Below, piece by piece: positions 63,201 to 64,000 of a DNA stretch of 64,000 nucleotides. Position numbers and translations under genes: made by a program. This DNA comes from Moanibacter sp964542645 (GTDB lineage: Bacteria; Verrucomicrobiota; Verrucomicrobiia; Opitutales; UBA2987): contig CAZIUG010000015.1 of assembly GCA_964542645.1 (NCBI GenBank), positions 186,001 through 250,000 of the forward strand, read 5' to 3'. Positions within the stretch are counted from its first letter, which is position 1. Each line of letters starts with the position of its first letter. The notes below the pieces were generated by a model. The model was given only the letters and a program-made list of their open reading frames with translations, searched no databases and was not told where the DNA came from.

Positions 63201-64000
63201 GAATAGCGTCTACTCCCCTTCTCTCGGTAATCTCCATGATCTCATCAGCAAAATCTACAGAGCGCGAATCCATTACATAATGAACTCCCATCTCTTTTAG
63301 GAAGGCTCGTTTTTCGGGAGAGCCTGCGGTCGAGTAGATTGTTAGACCGATATTCTGGGCAATACGGATGCCTGCCTGACCAACACCACCCGTCCCACTA
63401 TGGATGAGTACACTTTCCCCCTTCCGCATACGGGCAAGATGATTCAGCGCATAGTGAGCTGTAAGGTACACCGTAGGTAGAGTAGATGCTTCCTCAAACG
63501 AGAATTGAGGTGGTTTAGAGAATACTAAATCCCGATCAATAGTGACATATGAACGGAAAGAATTCGGCGCCATTCCAACAACCCCATCTCCTACCCTAAG
63601 ATCGGTAACTTGGCTGCCAACACGAACCACAACTCCCGAGAAATCATCGCCTAGCCATTTGAGATCGCGACTGTTTCCAGGATACATTCCTAAAACCTTC
63701 ATCACGTCCCGGAAATTTATTCCACCCGCCTTGACTTGGACCTCAACCTCCTTTTTTCCCGGTGGATGACGCATAGTCTCACTAAGGGAAAGATTATTAA
63801 GGATTCCAGGTGTCGGGATCTCAAGGCGGTAGGGCAAGATGTCATCTTTACCTACCGCGTTTTTGGTACGCTGCGGCACATCATCTAGGGTTACTCTTGT
63901 AAGACGATTACAGAAGCGGGAACCGGAACGGAACGAGACTTCCAATTCATCATCATCTAAGACAATCTCCTCGAAAAGCAGAGTCACCTCATCCGAGTTT
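57208..64000 (-). CDS. Hybrid PKS-NRPS, 3' part, with acyl-ACP-reductase-like terminal domain (cut by right edge)
   Basis: At least 2263 codons; the frame is open to the edge, so upstream PKS domains are missing. Numbering from the GTG at 63987: enoylreductase about 50-375 (NADPH loop HSGTGGVGQ), ketoreductase about 390-600 (Tyr543 in SNYCSGN, LITGGSSGFG), ACP with Ser706 in GLDSL, condensation domain about 760-1200 (HHIVSDA at 905-911, where the usual DG is DA), adenylation domain about 1210-1720 (YIIYTSGSTGEPKG; Asp1438, the residue that contacts an alpha-amino group), PCP with Ser1781 in GGDSL. Residues about 1850-2259 form a Rossmann domain with GLGSIG at 2016-2021 and Cys2181, like cyanobacterial acyl-ACP reductase. 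No thioesterase. Confidence 0.92.
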   Translation of the reverse strand, partial: NSDEVTLLFEEIVLDDDELEVSFRSGSRFCNRLTRVTLDDVPQRTKNAVGKDDILPYRLEIPTPGILNNLSLSETMRHPPGKKEVEVQVKAGGINFRDVMKVLGMYPGNSRDLKWLGDDFSGVVVRVGSQVTDLRVGDGVVGMAPNSFRSYVTIDRDLVFSKPPQFSFEEASTLPTVYLTAHYALNHLARMRKGESVLIHSGTGGVGQAGIRIAQNIGLTIYSTAGSPEKRAFLKEMGVHYVMDSRSVDFADEIMEITERRGVDAILNALADDFIPKNLSVLAPFGRYLEIGKVDIYQNSKIGLEPFKNNISFFAIDLAQHLEERPEFFASLMKELSSEFHEGRLAPLPFKQFPVTEAVEAFRYFAQAQHIGKNVLSFNEKEIPVGPSTEAQDLFEQKGTYLITGGSSGFGLEVAKWMVKLGARTLVLLSRSGPKTESEKSDIEALRENNVNVVDARADISSEEDVIRIVEEIKSELPPLKGIIHGAMVLHDAFIRELASEDFEKVLRPKMIGAWLLHQHTRDCQLDYFISFSSVSSMVGAGRQSNYCSGNLFLDALAHHRRSLGLPALTVNWGALLEAGFVSRDQKTAQYLDKIGMKSFTISEALEIFAKILRRDPVQLGAARIDWNALSKINPATLRSRTLSLIAEEQAAEEAAGGQNMIRPQILEAAPEDRIPIMEAFICEQVAQVFGTSSSKIDLETPLTQVGLDSLMAIELMNRLESSLGTSLSMSDFLQGPNIKQLAIPLLEKLVLEGDDQRDGADSGIGKGDLIEKTDRSEREFPLSYGQRALWFLNRLAPDSSAYNLVFSSVITPAVDIPVMKRAFAALFRRHPMLDVTFSSESGQLLQFLHEGRTIDFREHDSTHLSEDQIKDLLIEHANKPFDLEKGPVIRLELFRTKDDAHVALLCMHHIVSDAWSVVLLMNDLIESYFSIESGGEPQFEELDYHYSDYVQWQNRLLESANISKTLEYWTEALRDVPMVLDLPTDHARPVVQTFNGSTHGFKLSRELTKKVEALASDNNVTLYITLLSAFQILLHRYSNQDDIIVGSPLAGRHHQEFHDLVGYFINPVALRSRVEDDPVFTDYLQHVSKTFFGAFENQEFPMQKLVEHLKVKRDSSRSPIFQVVFSMEKVPGIDEQGIAVFLIGQGGHEFGVGDLSVKSIDLNLRQAQFEITLVVEEAGGNIYGCWQYNRDLFEPETIALLNELYEQILADLAVNSNKKISEVSFLNKEEERKILEEWNATAAECPYDTCLHQLIAEHAVRTPNSIAVTCEGDSLTYAQLDRRANAIAGRLQKEGIGINDPVGVFLDRSIDMLPGVLGVLKAGGCYVPLDPAFPTFRLEQMLTDANPKVILTHAKLDENLPEGSWNNLHLNDNEEAFSPPNVEGQTSESLAYIIYTSGSTGEPKGVEIPHRAVVNFLISMRDTPGLSADDTLLAVTTLSFDISALELFLPLIANAKVVIATREEAMDGRRLSILLDEYAITTMQATPATWQMLLDSGWEGKYDLRAFCGGEALSRELAEALLPCTRAVWNLYGPTETTVWSTVDKVASGVGNVSIGRPIANTTVYILDDNHQALPPGFTGNLYIGGDGLARGYHGKEELTLERFVEITLPNGKVEKLYDTGDLARFLADGKIEFMGRNDSQVKIRGYRIELEEIEHQIVSHPSIKSAVVLKRDDIPGESLAAYIIPEESSEGLVVNLRRFLSNRLPEYMRPGIYVTLDDFPMTPNNKIDRRKLPAPTLERSDLQVEYIEPQTPSEKILVDILNEAFLSDRIGIRDNFFELGGDSLLAVQILTEISKTFNRPMPVENFLQNPTVESLAQYLDMEPASQESKNESIELDRGPSNGFERGDLDSSYLNIDILSSTANKEETLPKVDSVALAYIPDTFLKLTGLTREDIVHTWLRGQPFLSNLYETSFGRIGLIMLPRLGAELYKDQEVLSRHVMEALELASRMGARNVSLTGLIPSATDYGRDVLEWVKGDEDLPAITTGHATTTATIIKSIEGLLSETNRNFASECVCVLGLGSIGYATLRLMLEVLPHPSSLILCDLYQKQESLETIRSELQGNLGFGGEIRIETTKGRLPDAVYDATFILGATNVPGILDIDRVKAGALIVDDSFPPCFRVFDAIKRLETNHDILFTTSGLLRLGEEIKETIYLPSGTASLLEELGGNQLLALAGRDSKEITGCILSGLLTGRNPDIKPTLGPVSLEDSLAHFNLLQSPEFGSARLQCENYFISPETIKLFNAGESLESAHTGAPIRVHGLD

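Overview
The window is about 64 kb of chromosome from a Gram-negative bacterium with moderate GC content. It carries lipopolysaccharide genes (kdsB, an LptF/G permease), an Mla-like lipid transport operon, murA, a Bat/MoxR von Willebrand operon, two sulfatases and FolE2. This mix fits Verrucomicrobiota (Opitutae-like) best, but that placement is inference from gene content only. I see no rRNA, CRISPR array, insertion sequence or prophage.

Layout. 1-4.1 kb: a partial sulfatase, a D-2-hydroxyacid dehydrogenase, a second sulfatase and tRNA-Gln(CTG). 4.6-7.0 kb: a large Sel1/TPR lipoprotein. 7.4-17.5 kb: a collinear Bat-type operon (MoxR ATPase, DUF58, membrane protein, BatA, fused BatB-BatC, BatD, BatE) ending in an M32 carboxypeptidase. 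17.8-20.3 kb: dnaX with a candidate gamma/tau frameshift site, the small SRP RNA and a stand-alone CoaC. 20.6-22.6 kb: leuA behind a candidate leucine-rich leader peptide. 22.7-26.3 kb: MlaE-MlaF-MlaD-PqiC lipid transporter. 26.6-36.7 kb: RecD-like helicase, CNT nucleoside transporter, KamA, KdsB, ZIP transporter, amidohydrolase, EF-Ts, S2 and a DUF4870 protein. 37-40.6 kb: an acid-sugar catabolic set (PdxA2, DUF1537 kinase, enolase-superfamily dehydratase). 40.7-50 kb: YbaK, an amidohydrolase overlapping malate synthase G, a very basic disordered protein, murA, ruvB, folE2 and a metallo-beta-lactamase-fold protein. 50.4-55.7 kb: a DUF2064 glycosyltransferase with an apparent CTG start, the LptF/G permease, a MetP-like sodium symporter with its tiny MetS-like subunit, and mtaB.

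56-64 kb is the most unusual part: the 3' end of a hybrid polyketide synthase/non-ribosomal peptide synthetase (ER-KR-ACP-C-A-PCP) that runs off the right edge. It ends not in a thioesterase or a standard terminal reductase but in a domain resembling cyanobacterial acyl-ACP reductase, with a cysteine at the matching place. A PAPS-dependent sulfotransferase gene follows 12 bases later. I infer a reductively released, possibly sulfated polyketide-peptide.

Small features found by reading the sequence outside the long ORFs are the leuA leader peptide, the MetS-like subunit, the DUF2064 upstream extension, a TTG-start membrane peptide coupled to kdsB and a frameshifted small gene upstream of rpsB. 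Function calls rest on motif recognition by eye; no database search was possible.
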